A stretch of 64,000 bases of DNA, from the NCBI GenBank assembly GCA_002070375.1, contig MWDD01000006.1, positions 1-64,000 on the forward strand, written 5' to 3'. Source of the stretch: a bacterium ADurb.Bin157. Its GTDB lineage: Bacteria > Muiribacteriota > Ozemobacteria > Ozemobacterales > Ozemobacteraceae. The notes under the pieces were generated by a model. The model did no database searches. It was not told the DNA's origin and saw only the letters and a list, made by a program, of their open reading frames with translations. Positions 35,812 through 45,925 of the stretch are shown here, one piece after another. How positions within the stretch are numbered: the first letter of the stretch is position 1; every line of letters begins with the position of its first letter. The position numbers and the translations under genes were made by a program.

Positions 35812-38252
35812 TTATTATCTGCCTGCTTTTTTTTTGCTTTAAGTAAACTGCCGCCTTTTTTAAAGGACAACGGAGATTTTTTGGGCTTTCCGTTTAAAGC
35901 CAACTTTAAAACCTCATCAGCAGTATCAACTTGAGTAATCTTCATATTTTTTCTGATTTCTTTAGGAATTTCTTCAAGCTCTTTTTCGTTTTCTCTTGAT
36001 AAAATAATGTTTTTGATTCCCTGTCTGTGAGCAGCTAAAAGCTTTTCTTTGATCCCCCCCACAGCCAAAACCCTTCCTCGAAGAGTAATTTCTCCCGTCA
36101 TAGCGTAATCATTTTTAACAGGAACTTCATTTAAAGCCGAATAAATTGCAGTAGCAATGGCAATCCCCGCTGATGGGCCGTCTTTTGGAACGGCACCTTC
36201 AGGAAAGTGAATATGCAAATCAATCGTATCATAATCGATAGGCCGCATATTAAGATCTTTTGCATGGCTTCTCAAGTAAGAAAGACTGGCGTGAGCCGAT
36301 TCTTTCATAACATCACCTAATGAGCCGGTCAAAATGATTTTACCTTTTCCGGGCATTACGGCGACTTCTATCGGAAGTGTTGTACCGCCAACTTCTGTCC
36401 AAGCTAATCCGTTAACAAGCCCAATTGCGTCTTTACCTTCAAGAGTCTTATTATGATATTTGGGAATTCCTAAATATTTTTCAATAGACGCCTTTTCGAT
36501 TTTCTTTATTTTCTTGCCTAAAACTACTTCTCTAGCAACTTTTCTGAAAACTGAAGCAATCTCTCTGTCAAGACTTCTTACCCCCGCTTCGCGAGTATAG
36601 CTTCTGATTATATTAATAACAGCATCTTCACTCATCACTATGCCTTGTTTTTTAACGCCGTTTGCTTCGAGCTGCTTGGGTAGCAAATATTTCATTGCAA
36701 TTTGCACTTTTTCTTCTTCTGTGTAACCCGGCAAAAAAACCACTTCCAAACGATCTCTCAAAGGCCCCGGAATAGTATGGGGAACGTTAGCGGTTGTTAA
36801 AAATAGCACCTTTGAGAGATCATAGGCGGTTGAGATGTAATGATCTGAAAAATTGCTGTTCTGTTCCGGATCTAAAGCCTCTAACAGTGCTGAGCTTGGG
36901 TCGCCTCTAAAATCATGGCTCATCTTATCTATTTCATCGAGCAAAATAACGGGATTCTTAGTTCCCGTATCGCGCATTGCTTGAATTATTCTTCCGGGCA
37001 GAGCTCCGACATAGGTTCTGCGGTGACCGCGTATTTCGGCTTCATCACGCATCCCGCCCAAAGAAATTCGTGCGAACTTTCGGCCCAGAGATTTGGCAAT
37101 TGATTTGCCCAAAGAGGTTTTACCAACGCCGGGAGGCCCAATCAAACAAAGAATAGGTCCTTTTATAGATTTTTTGAGTTGACATACGGCAAGATATTCA
37201 ATGATTCTTTCTTTAACTTTTTCAAGTCCAAAATGGTCTTCATCTAAAATCTGCTGTGATTTAGCAAGGTCTACCCTATCTCGGGTTTGTTTTTTCCAAG
37301 GTAACGAAACCAGCCATTCTAAATAGTTTCGAGAAACCCCCGCATCAGGAGAACCAGGCTGCATCCTTTTAAGCTTTGCCAGTTCTTTTAATGCTTTATC
37401 CTTGGCGTCATCCGTCATACCGGCGCTTTCGATGGCCTTTTTCATCTCTTCAATTTCTTCGACTCTGTCATCAGCCTCACCAAGCTCTTTTTGGATAGCT
37501 TTCATTTGTTCTCGAAGATAATATTCTTTTTGAAGTTGTTCCATCTGCTTTCGAACCTGACCGCGTATTTTCTTTTCAACAACCATTATTTCCAGTTCTC
37601 GATTAAGTATGGTTGCTAAACGGTCTAATCGTTCAATCGGATCGATAGCTTCAAGGATTTCTTGTTTTTCTTCAACTTTTAAATTTAGGTTGGCTACAAC
37701 AATGTCAGCCATACGACCAGGCTCATCAACATTGCTGACTATCATTATAACCTCTAGTGGAATCTTTTTATAAATCTTAACGTATTGCTCAAAAAGATTT
37801 AAAACATTCCGCATAAGAGCCTGAACTTGAACATTTTTCCGGTTATCGTCAGGTATTTCTGTGGCTTCGACTTCAAAATAATCTGCCTTCTCATCAAAAC
37901 TATGAATTTTAACTCTTTTATGGCCCTCTACAAGAATTTTTAAAATTCCGTCAGGCAATTTCAAAAGCTGCAAAATCTCGGCAACAGTGCCGGTGTTGTA
38001 CAATTCACCGGTCTCGGGGTCTTCAGATTGAGGTTGTTTTTGTGAACATAAAACAATTTTTCTGTTGCGAAGCATTGCTTCTTCCACTGAACGAACAGAA
38101 CGACGTCTTCCCACAAACAAAGGAACAACCATATAAGGGAAAACAACAACATCGCGTAAAGGCAATAAAGGAAATTTCTCTGATTTTTCCTTTGAGCTTG
38201 AGTCAGAAGCATCGTTCAAGACAAGGTTACTGTCGTGACTCTCTTTAGTCAT
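35808..38252 (-). CDS. lon: ATP-dependent protease Lon
   Basis: 814 residues. An N-terminal substrate-binding domain ([20 protein letters not shown]), coiled region, AAA+ module with Walker [10 protein letters not shown] at 372-380 and Walker [10 protein letters not shown], and an S16 protease domain with catalytic Ser694 (PKDGPSAGI) and the Lys in GGIKEK. It degrades damaged and regulatory proteins. The C-terminus has an extra Lys-rich tail of about 20 residues. It lies 42 bases after the GlyS-like gene and overlaps engB by four bases, so heat-shock-like control of lon would also affect engB and the exported genes. Confidence 0.96.
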   Translation of the reverse strand: MTKESHDSNLVLNDASDSSSKEKSEKFPLLPLRDVVVFPYMVVPLFVGRRRSVRSVEEAMLRNRKIVLCSQKQPQSEDPETGELYNTGTVAEILQLLKLPDGILKILVEGHKRVKIHSFDEKADYFEVEATEIPDDNRKNVQVQALMRNVLNLFEQYVKIYKKIPLEVIMIVSNVDEPGRMADIVVANLNLKVEEKQEILEAIDPIERLDRLATILNRELEIMVVEKKIRGQVRKQMEQLQKEYYLREQMKAIQKELGEADDRVEEIEEMKKAIESAGMTDDAKDKALKELAKLKRMQPGSPDAGVSRNYLEWLVSLPWKKQTRDRVDLAKSQQILDEDHFGLEKVKERIIEYLAVCQLKKSIKGPILCLIGPPGVGKTSLGKSIAKSLGRKFARISLGGMRDEAEIRGHRRTYVGALPGRIIQAMRDTGTKNPVILLDEIDKMSHDFRGDPSSALLEALDPEQNSNFSDHYISTAYDLSKVLFLTTANVPHTIPGPLRDRLEVVFLPGYTEEEKVQIAMKYLLPKQLEANGVKKQGIVMSEDAVINIIRSYTREAGVRSLDREIASVFRKVAREVVLGKKIKKIEKASIEKYLGIPKYHNKTLEGKDAIGLVNGLAWTEVGGTTLPIEVAVMPGKGKIILTGSLGDVMKESAHASLSYLRSHAKDLNMRPIDYDTIDLHIHFPEGAVPKDGPSAGIAIATAIYSALNEVPVKNDYAMTGEITLRGRVLAVGGIKEKLLAAHRQGIKNIILSRENEKELEEIPKEIRKNMKITQVDTADEVLKLALNGKPKKSPLSFKKGGSLLKAKKKQADNK

Positions 38253-38294
38253 TTATATTTACTCCTACCCGTGATTATTACTTTTCTTTTCATT

Positions 38295-40295
38295 TTATTT
38301 ATTTATCCTTTTAACAAAAGGCAACTTTAAAAGTTGCTTTTGTATCCTTTGAAGCAAAGATATTCGTGAATGATAAGATTTATCATTTTCATCTAATACC
38401 GAGGGGAGGTTCAACAGACAAGCTTCAATATTTATTTTTTCGGTAATAAAGAAGCTCTGTATCCCAAGATAGTCGATACCTACCTTACTCTCCAGATCGT
38501 TCAGTTTCAAACACAATTCCTTTTCTAGGTCAGAGAGCGGAAGCTCATTAATAATATTTGATACTTTTTCTATTTTACTGCCAATCCGCGCGTTTAATAA
38601 AGAATAAAATTCTGAATCTATATTACCAAGCTTTTTCCACTCGCATACAGCATCATAAAATGCTGCCGGATCAATACTGTCAAGACGAAGAAGGTTTTCT
38701 TCCGGAAGATCAAAGGAAGATTCTTTAACAATTCTTCGATAAATTTCTGATGTCCAAAGCCTTAACCCTTGCTTAGAAGGCTTTATAAACAGCTGTAAAT
38801 ATTCAAACAAATCAAACCTAATTTTACAAGCAATTACCAATGAACAAATTTGCTTTATATAAACACTGCCGAAAGAAGTGTTTTCTTTATAAAGCTTCAT
38901 TAAAAATGCAAAAGAAAAAATAGCGGCAACAAGCGTTTGGGGTGAAGGTATTTTCCCCAAAAAATAATTCTGAATTTCTTTTAAGACAGAAATAAGAGTG
39001 CTTACATCTAAAGTCGAGTTTATGCGGTTCTGCATATCTTTTTTCTCTAAACAGCTCAAAATAAGAGAAAGGGAAACCTTCGACATATTTCTTGACAAAT
39101 CAGTATCTTTCAGACCTTGTTCAAGATAAGCCAACATCCTTAAAACAGAAAAGTGGGCATCGCAGTTTAACTTTTGACATAACCAGCAAATTGTCTCAAA
39201 TAAAAATGCAGACTCAACAGAAGGCTCTGCGAATAAATCAAGCTGAGAATTAAAAAACACGGAATCCGGCAATTTTTCTAAGTAAGCAGCCAACTTGTCC
39301 GCATCATTATTCCAAACTCTGCACAAACGCCCTAACAAGTCATTTAAAAACAATGAACGGCTGTTTAATTCGAGCGGATTAGGCTTCTCATTAACAGAAA
39401 AACCAATTACCGCGGGAAGCAATTTTCCCAAAGCGTCTTCACAGGGCAAATAATCGGTGTAATTATTGATATAATACCCTATTATGCCCTCTGATACGCA
39501 TAAACACTCATAGTTGTATTTAACAAAAACAGGATTCAAACCTTCTGAAAATAAAAATAAACGGTTTACATTTGAGTTATCCGCCCTTATTCTATAACCA
39601 TCAGGCAACACTGACCTGATACGCGTTTCCATTATTTTTTTTCTTTCCGATGGGTCAGATAAAAGACCGAAACTATTCATTAGTTCTGCATATTCTTGAA
39701 TACTGCCTATTTTAATTTTAGCAATCTGCCCGTTTTTTCTTGAGTATATCTCGTCAGAGGCTAAGACACCTTCTAACTCAATATTGAGCAACTTATTATC
39801 AAGCATGGCTGTAAAATTTAATATCGGTTGCGGAAAATGGCTGTCAGAATTCCAGGGAGAGAGAACAAAAGGAATAGAAGAAAACAAAGCATCTTTTAAC
39901 TTTATTAAACTACTTTCCAACTGCTGACCGGCAAAAGATTTAACAGCGAAAAGAAACTTTTCACCATCAACTTCTTTCGTAACCAGATCTTTCAATTCAA
40001 TTCCTTGGGCACCGGCAAAACCCTTTGCAGCCGGAGTTGGCTGATTATTGTAATCATATGCAACACTTGCTTTAGGCCCTCTGATTTCTTTCAAAAAATT
40101 ACCGCTGCTATCAGGAAGTCCCTCAACTAAAATACCAATTCTATACTGTGAGATCCAAAACCTTATTCGAGAAAATTCGAATTCTGAATTTTTTAAAGCG
40201 TTCCCAAAGCATTCTCTAAAATCCGGCAATGACGCTCCAAATGCGTCATCGGGCAAAAACAAAAATTCAGCTTGTAACAATAAATTTCTCGGCAT
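38295..40295 (-). CDS. Diverged glycyl-tRNA synthetase beta-subunit-like protein
   Basis: 666 residues. The start at 40295 follows GGAGG by four bases; upstream in-frame ATGs lie in the predicted promoter. Similarity to GlyS runs the whole length: IRGPKASVAYDYNNQPTPAA with KGFAGAQGI (about 75-105), FPQPILNFTAMLDNK, EYAELMNSFGLLSDPSERK, EDALGKLLPAVIGFS, LLNARIGSKIEKVSNIINEL near the end, and a helical C-terminus. The usual EHQ(R/K)YF motif aligns with NYTDYL, and the GSKDPFALRR motif and HD-domain residues are not visible. In alpha2beta2 glycyl-tRNA synthetase this subunit binds tRNA-Gly. It could be an extreme ortholog or a repurposed paralog; no glyQ is nearby. Confidence 0.75.
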   Translation of the reverse strand: MPRNLLLQAEFLFLPDDAFGASLPDFRECFGNALKNSEFEFSRIRFWISQYRIGILVEGLPDSSGNFLKEIRGPKASVAYDYNNQPTPAAKGFAGAQGIELKDLVTKEVDGEKFLFAVKSFAGQQLESSLIKLKDALFSSIPFVLSPWNSDSHFPQPILNFTAMLDNKLLNIELEGVLASDEIYSRKNGQIAKIKIGSIQEYAELMNSFGLLSDPSERKKIMETRIRSVLPDGYRIRADNSNVNRLFLFSEGLNPVFVKYNYECLCVSEGIIGYYINNYTDYLPCEDALGKLLPAVIGFSVNEKPNPLELNSRSLFLNDLLGRLCRVWNNDADKLAAYLEKLPDSVFFNSQLDLFAEPSVESAFLFETICWLCQKLNCDAHFSVLRMLAYLEQGLKDTDLSRNMSKVSLSLILSCLEKKDMQNRINSTLDVSTLISVLKEIQNYFLGKIPSPQTLVAAIFSFAFLMKLYKENTSFGSVYIKQICSLVIACKIRFDLFEYLQLFIKPSKQGLRLWTSEIYRRIVKESSFDLPEENLLRLDSIDPAAFYDAVCEWKKLGNIDSEFYSLLNARIGSKIEKVSNIINELPLSDLEKELCLKLNDLESKVGIDYLGIQSFFITEKINIEACLLNLPSVLDENDKSYHSRISLLQRIQKQLLKLPFVKRINK

Positions 40296-40317
40296 CATTC
40301 CTCCGGTGCATTTCGCG

Positions 40318-40346
40318 ATTATATAAGCATACATAAATAATTTCAA
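40318..40346 (-). promoter_or_regulatory. Predicted strong promoter of the GlyS-like/lon run
   Basis: On the minus strand TTGAAA and a consensus TATAAT are spaced 17 bases. Transcription would start about 16 bases before the ATG at 40295, giving a short leader that holds the GGAGG site. Confidence 0.7.
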
Positions 40347-40368
40347 GCTTAAAAAAAATAAACAATCC

Positions 40369-40397
40369 TTGTCAGAGAATCAGATATGTTGTAAGAT
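40369..40397 (+). promoter_or_regulatory. Predicted promoter of the 8-oxoguanine deaminase gene
   Basis: TTGTCA and TAAGAT separated by 17 bases, about 35 bases before the ATG. Divergent from the GlyS-like promoter. Confidence 0.55.
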
Positions 40398-40432
40398 TGT
40401 TGGGAATCTGAAAAGGAGCCGAAATTTCATAT

Positions 40433-41803
40433 ATGAAAACTTTCATCAAAAATGCCAAGTATTTCTGGGCAGGAAAAGATACCGAAGTTGCCGAAAATGT
40501 TTCTTTACTGGTCGAAGGGTCTAAAATCACCCACATCGGCACGGAAGCACAGGTCGCACCTTATGCAGCAGATGCAAAGAATATAGATGCATCTGAGCTT
40601 CTGATTATGCCGGGCATGGTTAACACCCACCACCATTACTATCAAACCCTGACAAGAAATTTTCCGAACGTACAAAATGCGAAACTTTTTGATTGGCTTC
40701 AGAATCTTTACCCCCTTTGGGCCAGATTAACCCCCGACGATTTTTATCTTTCAACCACAATCGCAAGCCTCGAACTTTTACAAAGCGGTTGCACCACTTC
40801 ACTTGATCATTCATACATGGTTCCTAACGGACAATCAGAAATATACTTCAAACAAGTCGAAGCTTCAAAAAAAGCCGGAATAAGATTCCATCTTTGCCGC
40901 GGAAGCATGTCGCGTTCGAAAAAAGACGGCGGACTGCCCCCTGATTGTGTCGTTCAAAACGAAGACACAATTATGGACGAAACGGATAAACTTGTAAAAA
41001 AAGTCCACGAAGGCCGGCATGGCGGAATGACACGAATTGTAATCGCACCTTGTTCGCCTTTTTCCGTAACTCCGGAATTGATGATTGAAGCAAAAAAATA
41101 CGCTAATAAAATGTCCCTTAAAACCCACACCCATCTCGCAGAAACTAAGGACGAAGAAGAATTTACCCTCAGAGACTTCGGGGTAAGACCTTTCAAACTT
41201 ATGGAAAAACTCGGCTGGATGGACGAAAATTCGTTCTACGCCCATTGTGTACACATGTCACCTGAAGAAGTTGTTGAAATGGGCAGAGTTAAAGGTGGTG
41301 TCGCGCACTGTCCAAGCAGCAATATGAGACTAGCCTCGGGTATCGCACCAATCACAGAAATGCTTAAAGCCGGCGTTCCTGTTAGTATTGCAGTCGATGG
41401 AAGCGCAAGCAACGATTGCTCAAATATGATGCTTGAAGTAAGAAACTGCATGTTACTGCAAAGAGTATTAAAAACAGCAGATTGCATTTCTGCCAGAGAT
41501 GCTCTTAAAGTGGCTACCAAAGGTGGCGCAGATGTATTGGGAAGAAACGACATAGCTTCTCTTGAAGTCGGTTACGAAGCCGATATTATCGGATTCAAAC
41601 TTGATAGCCTCAGGCAAGCAGGGAGCTCAACAGATCCTTTAGCCGCATTAGTTTTCTGTGCGGTAAATGAAGTAGACTTCTCAATGGTGCATGGTGAAAC
41701 CCTGATTCAAAATGCCAAATTCACAAGATTCTCTGACGAAGAACTTAAAGAATTGATTATCAAACAAAACGAAAGAAGCCGTCAAGTTTATAGCGGCACA
41801 TAA
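40433..41803 (+). CDS. 8-oxoguanine deaminase-like amidohydrolase
   Basis: 456 residues of the amidohydrolase superfamily, subtype near the 8-oxoguanine deaminases and triazine hydrolases. The metal-binding HxH is His66/His68 in MVNTHHHYYQTLTR, followed by LFDWLQNLYPLW, HTHLAET, HCVHMSPEE, HCPSSNMRLASGIAPI and VDGSASNDCSNM. The family hydrolyses 8-oxoguanine to urate, or related N-heterocycles; intact residues suggest activity. AAGGAG lies unusually far (14 bases) before the ATG. The SNF2 gene follows 15 bases later. Close alternatives are hydroxyatrazine- or cytosine/guanine-deaminase-like enzymes. Confidence 0.82.
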   Translation: MKTFIKNAKYFWAGKDTEVAENVSLLVEGSKITHIGTEAQVAPYAADAKNIDASELLIMPGMVNTHHHYYQTLTRNFPNVQNAKLFDWLQNLYPLWARLTPDDFYLSTTIASLELLQSGCTTSLDHSYMVPNGQSEIYFKQVEASKKAGIRFHLCRGSMSRSKKDGGLPPDCVVQNEDTIMDETDKLVKKVHEGRHGGMTRIVIAPCSPFSVTPELMIEAKKYANKMSLKTHTHLAETKDEEEFTLRDFGVRPFKLMEKLGWMDENSFYAHCVHMSPEEVVEMGRVKGGVAHCPSSNMRLASGIAPITEMLKAGVPVSIAVDGSASNDCSNMMLEVRNCMLLQRVLKTADCISARDALKVATKGGADVLGRNDIASLEVGYEADIIGFKLDSLRQAGSSTDPLAALVFCAVNEVDFSMVHGETLIQNAKFTRFSDEELKELIIKQNERSRQVYSGT

Positions 41804-41818
41804 TTATGAGGCGTTCTA

Positions 41819-44800
41819 ATGATTCTCTCTGAGCTTTTGGTTACCGAAATAAACCAAACGGTTTTAGCTATTTTAGCCTTACTTGATAAAGATATTGACC
41901 TTGCTATTTTTATTAACAACGTTAAAATGGCATTTTGCCCTGATATTGAAGAAAAATTATTTGACTCGGCTATATCAGACCTAATCAAAAAAGATTGCGT
42001 CTACATAAATGAAAATGCCCAAATAAGTATTAAACCGGCGTTAAGAGCTGCAACTTTCTGGGATGCCCTCAGACATCGGGATAAAGATAAAATTGTTCAA
42101 ACGGCAAACACAATCAGAAAAGCCTGTGTAACCAACACACTCCCGGGAATAAAAAACAATCCCGGGAGCTCATTACTCGAACTTCTCACCGAAGAACCAA
42201 ATGAAGATAACTTGTATTTCCCGAACGATTTCAATGACCCTGACTTTAGATCGGCCATGCCGGGAATCCATTTTGACGAAGACGCAATAGGTGGACTTTC
42301 TCAAAAAGCGCAGTTAATAATCTTTAAACTCACCCATAGGTTGCACACACTCACTTTCAACAGAATTATTCCCAAAGCTTCTACGCAAAAGATGTATGCA
42401 TTTTTTTCAAAAGCAAGTTGGTTAAAATCAGAGATATTTATTGAAGAATGCTCACACCTTTTAGCAGAACATTTTATTCTTGCAGGAGACTTTGAAAGAG
42501 CAAAAACATATCTGCAGCTCTCAAAAAGCCCTGAATCAGATGGGATAAAAGCAGTAATGCTCTATTTATTTCACGGTCATGAAGCTGCCTTGCCCATATT
42601 TAGAAACAGCTTAAATTTAATAAGAGCAGATAAAAGCAAAAAACAAACGACATTCGATACAATCGCAGACCCTTTTTATTTTATTTCCCTTATAAGAGAA
42701 GGAACAGAGAAGAGCCTACTCGAAGCAAAGAACCATTTAAAAGTTATCGCAAGAAAAGAAGCTTACTTTGAATCTTCTTACAAACACTTAATAGGCTTAT
42801 ATAACGCCAAATCTTTCTCTAATTTTGATAAAGAATTCATACTAAAGTCGGTAATTGAATCAGACTCCGAAATGGACAGATGGTTTGGCTGTTTTACTTG
42901 CGCTTGGTTAAAAATAGTTAATAATGAAATAATTGATGTTCTCAATAATACGATTATTGCCACAGACAATCCCTCGCTTAAAATGCTTCACGGAGAATCT
43001 ATAAGGCTTAAAAAAAGCTTTGAACACCAATTAACAGAAGATGAACAAAACAAGCTAAATCAATGGAACGACAACTTTACCTTGCCCATGTACGATATGA
43101 TTCACCTTCATGCACACTGGGAAATAGTATTATCAGAGTTAACCAAAGCACTCAATCTGGATGGCAACTTCATATATGAAGGCTGTAACCGGCTTATCTG
43201 GGAATTCACAATATATTCAGAAGAAAAGTTTGCTGTACAAGGAAGAGAACAAAGCAAGCTTAAAAGCGGAAAATGGTCTTCCGGAAAAATTATCGACTGC
43301 AGTAAGTTTAATTACGGTGTTAAACCTTTTCCCGACTACTACACGCCTCAAGATCAAAAAACAATCGAACACTTTAAGACTATAAATCCATGGCATTCCG
43401 GTTCAAAAGATGAAGATTGGAGTATTTTTGCAACGCTCGTAGGACATCCCGCCGTTTACAACGCAGCCGATGTCGAAAACCCGGTCGAAATTCTAAAAGG
43501 CGAACCTGTATTGGTAATGAGCGAAGATAACGATGAAATAAATTTAACCTTCAGACCTGCATTTAATGGCCATAGGTTCTTTATAGACCCCGAAGGCGAT
43601 TATCGACTCAGAGTATATGAATATTCTCTCGCCCAGATAAAAACCGCCGAAATACTGGACAAGCAAAAAGTCTTTCCGCCGGCGGCCTTAGAAAAGCTGA
43701 AAAAAACCTTGAAGTCATTAAGCAATCAAATGGCGGTACATACAAGCATCGCAGGAACAGAAAGCTTGACACAAACAGCCAGCGTAACTGCGGGTTCGAA
43801 TATTTACTCCAGGATATTACCGAAGGGCGACACATTATCTGTGAAGTTTATCGTAAAGCCATTCGGAGAACAAGGGCCATCATTCCTTCCGGCTCAAGGC
43901 CATCCGGATGTCTTTACAATGATTGCAGGGCAAAAACTTCACACTAAGAGGGATCTTAAAGAAGAAGCGGCTCGATTTGAGAGTTTGATTGTTAATTGTC
44001 CTTCTTTACTCTCACTAAGCTCAAACGAGTATGAAAAAGTTTGCAAAACGGCCGAAGAATCCTTACAAACCCTTTTAGAACTTCAAGAATCAGAAGCAAC
44101 GATTCTTGAATGGCCGGAAAAACACAGATATAAAAAGATTAACAAAGCAGGATTCTCTGATCTGAGATTCAATATAAACAAACATAATGAATGGTTTGAA
44201 GTTTCGGGAGAACTTAACATATGCGAAGAAAAAGTTCTTGAGCTTAAAGAACTTATTTCGTTATATGACGGAAAAAGCAAATTTATTGCAATTGGAACAG
44301 ATGAATTTATAGCTATTACCGATGATTTAAAAAAGCGTATCGAAGACTTAAAAGCTTACACAGAAGCAAACGATAATAAACTTTTAATACATAGTCTGGC
44401 TGTACCGGCTCTTGAGAACTTTTTCTCAGACATTGAACACGTTACATTTGACAAATCGTGGAAAGAAGCAATAGGAAAATTTAAAAATACCGGAAACCTG
44501 AGATTCGAGAAACCCGAAAATTTAAAAGCAAAACTTAGAGAATACCAATTAGAAGGCTTTCATTGGCTTTCCAAGCTGGCTTATTTGGGAATGGGTGCCT
44601 GTTTAGCCGATGACATGGGTCTTGGGAAAACAGTTGAAGCGTTAACCATAATATTAAGTCGAGCTTCAAAGGGAGCAGCATTTGTATTGGCGCCCACCTC
44701 GGTCTGCCAAAACTGGTATTCTGAATGTAAAAGATTTACTCCGACTCTTAATCCCATATTATTTGGACCGTCTGACCGAAAGCAGACCATTGAAAACCTT

Positions 44801-45925
44801 GCTCCCTATGATCTTGTAATATGCAGTTACGGCATCTTGCAAAAAGAAATTGCGATGCTTTCCCCAATCAATTGGACAACTGTTGTTCTTGATGAAGCTC
44901 AAGCAATAAAAAACATGAGCACCGGGCGTTCACAAGCAGCGATGATGTTACGCGGCGAGTTCAAGATGCTTATGACAGGCACACCGATTGAAAACCATCT
45001 GGGAGAACTTTGGAACCTTTTCAGATTTCTTAACCCCGGTCTTCTTGGCTCTCTCAACAGCTTTATAGATAAGTATTCGAACCCGATTCAAATAGACGGC
45101 GACAGTTTAGCCAGAAACAGATTAAAAAACCTCGTACAACCTTTCATCCTAAGAAGAACCAAAGACCAAGTTTTGAAAAATCTGCCACCCAGAACCGAAA
45201 TTACTCTTCAAGTAGACCTCAGCCCCGAAGAACTGGCATTATACGAAAGCCACAGAAGAGATGCCGTAGACAAAATAAAGAATAACCCCAACGAAAATAA
45301 GGCAATCGTAGTCCTCGCAGAAATAATGAAACTTAGAAGGCTTTGCTGTAATCCATCGTTAGTTGCCCCTGAACTAAAAATTAAAAGTTCTAAGCTTTCA
45401 TTACTGGAAAGCATTGTCGATGACTTAAAAGACAATGGGCACAAAGCATTAATATTCAGTCAATTTGTAGATCATCTTACTATAGTCAGAGATATGTTCG
45501 ATCAAAAAAATCTTACATATAAATACTTAGACGGCAGCACTCCGGTAAAACAGAGAACAAAAGCTATTGATGAGTTCCAAGATGGAGAAGCCGATTTCTT
45601 TTTAATAAGTCTCAGAGCAGGAGGACTTGGGCTAAATCTCACTGCCGCAGACTACGTGATTCATCTTGACCCATGGTGGAACCCTGCCGTTGAAGACCAA
45701 GCATCCGACAGGGCTCACAGAATCGGGCAAACAAGACCTGTAACCATTTACAGACTAATAACATCTAATACCATAGAAGAAAAAATAGTACAGTTACATG
45801 GCAAAAAAAGAGGCTTGGCTGATGATTTGTTAAAAGGAACGGACTTAAGCGGAAAAATATCTACAAAAGAACTGTTTGAGCTTATTAACAAATCAGCAGT
45901 TTCAAGCCAATCGAATTTATCTTAG
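41819..45925 (+). CDS. Large SNF2-family helicase-like ATPase
   Basis: 1368 residues. The C-terminal 470 are the SNF2 motor: LREYQLEGFHWL, Walker A DDMGLGKT at about residue 931, DEAQ box at about 1025, MLMTGTPIENHLGELW, ALIFSQF, and ASDRAHRIGQ. The preceding 900 residues have no clear helicase domain and contain helical repeats. Such proteins move along duplex DNA or remodel protein-DNA complexes; several large bacterial ones act with transcription (HepA-like) or in defence, but no defence partner is visible here. GAGG before the ATG. Its stop overlaps the convergent downstream gene by four bases. Confidence 0.88.
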   Translation: MILSELLVTEINQTVLAILALLDKDIDLAIFINNVKMAFCPDIEEKLFDSAISDLIKKDCVYINENAQISIKPALRAATFWDALRHRDKDKIVQTANTIRKACVTNTLPGIKNNPGSSLLELLTEEPNEDNLYFPNDFNDPDFRSAMPGIHFDEDAIGGLSQKAQLIIFKLTHRLHTLTFNRIIPKASTQKMYAFFSKASWLKSEIFIEECSHLLAEHFILAGDFERAKTYLQLSKSPESDGIKAVMLYLFHGHEAALPIFRNSLNLIRADKSKKQTTFDTIADPFYFISLIREGTEKSLLEAKNHLKVIARKEAYFESSYKHLIGLYNAKSFSNFDKEFILKSVIESDSEMDRWFGCFTCAWLKIVNNEIIDVLNNTIIATDNPSLKMLHGESIRLKKSFEHQLTEDEQNKLNQWNDNFTLPMYDMIHLHAHWEIVLSELTKALNLDGNFIYEGCNRLIWEFTIYSEEKFAVQGREQSKLKSGKWSSGKIIDCSKFNYGVKPFPDYYTPQDQKTIEHFKTINPWHSGSKDEDWSIFATLVGHPAVYNAADVENPVEILKGEPVLVMSEDNDEINLTFRPAFNGHRFFIDPEGDYRLRVYEYSLAQIKTAEILDKQKVFPPAALEKLKKTLKSLSNQMAVHTSIAGTESLTQTASVTAGSNIYSRILPKGDTLSVKFIVKPFGEQGPSFLPAQGHPDVFTMIAGQKLHTKRDLKEEAARFESLIVNCPSLLSLSSNEYEKVCKTAEESLQTLLELQESEATILEWPEKHRYKKINKAGFSDLRFNINKHNEWFEVSGELNICEEKVLELKELISLYDGKSKFIAIGTDEFIAITDDLKKRIEDLKAYTEANDNKLLIHSLAVPALENFFSDIEHVTFDKSWKEAIGKFKNTGNLRFEKPENLKAKLREYQLEGFHWLSKLAYLGMGACLADDMGLGKTVEALTIILSRASKGAAFVLAPTSVCQNWYSECKRFTPTLNPILFGPSDRKQTIENLAPYDLVICSYGILQKEIAMLSPINWTTVVLDEAQAIKNMSTGRSQAAMMLRGEFKMLMTGTPIENHLGELWNLFRFLNPGLLGSLNSFIDKYSNPIQIDGDSLARNRLKNLVQPFILRRTKDQVLKNLPPRTEITLQVDLSPEELALYESHRRDAVDKIKNNPNENKAIVVLAEIMKLRRLCCNPSLVAPELKIKSSKLSLLESIVDDLKDNGHKALIFSQFVDHLTIVRDMFDQKNLTYKYLDGSTPVKQRTKAIDEFQDGEADFFLISLRAGGLGLNLTAADYVIHLDPWWNPAVEDQASDRAHRIGQTRPVTIYRLITSNTIEEKIVQLHGKKRGLADDLLKGTDLSGKISTKELFELINKSAVSSQSNLS

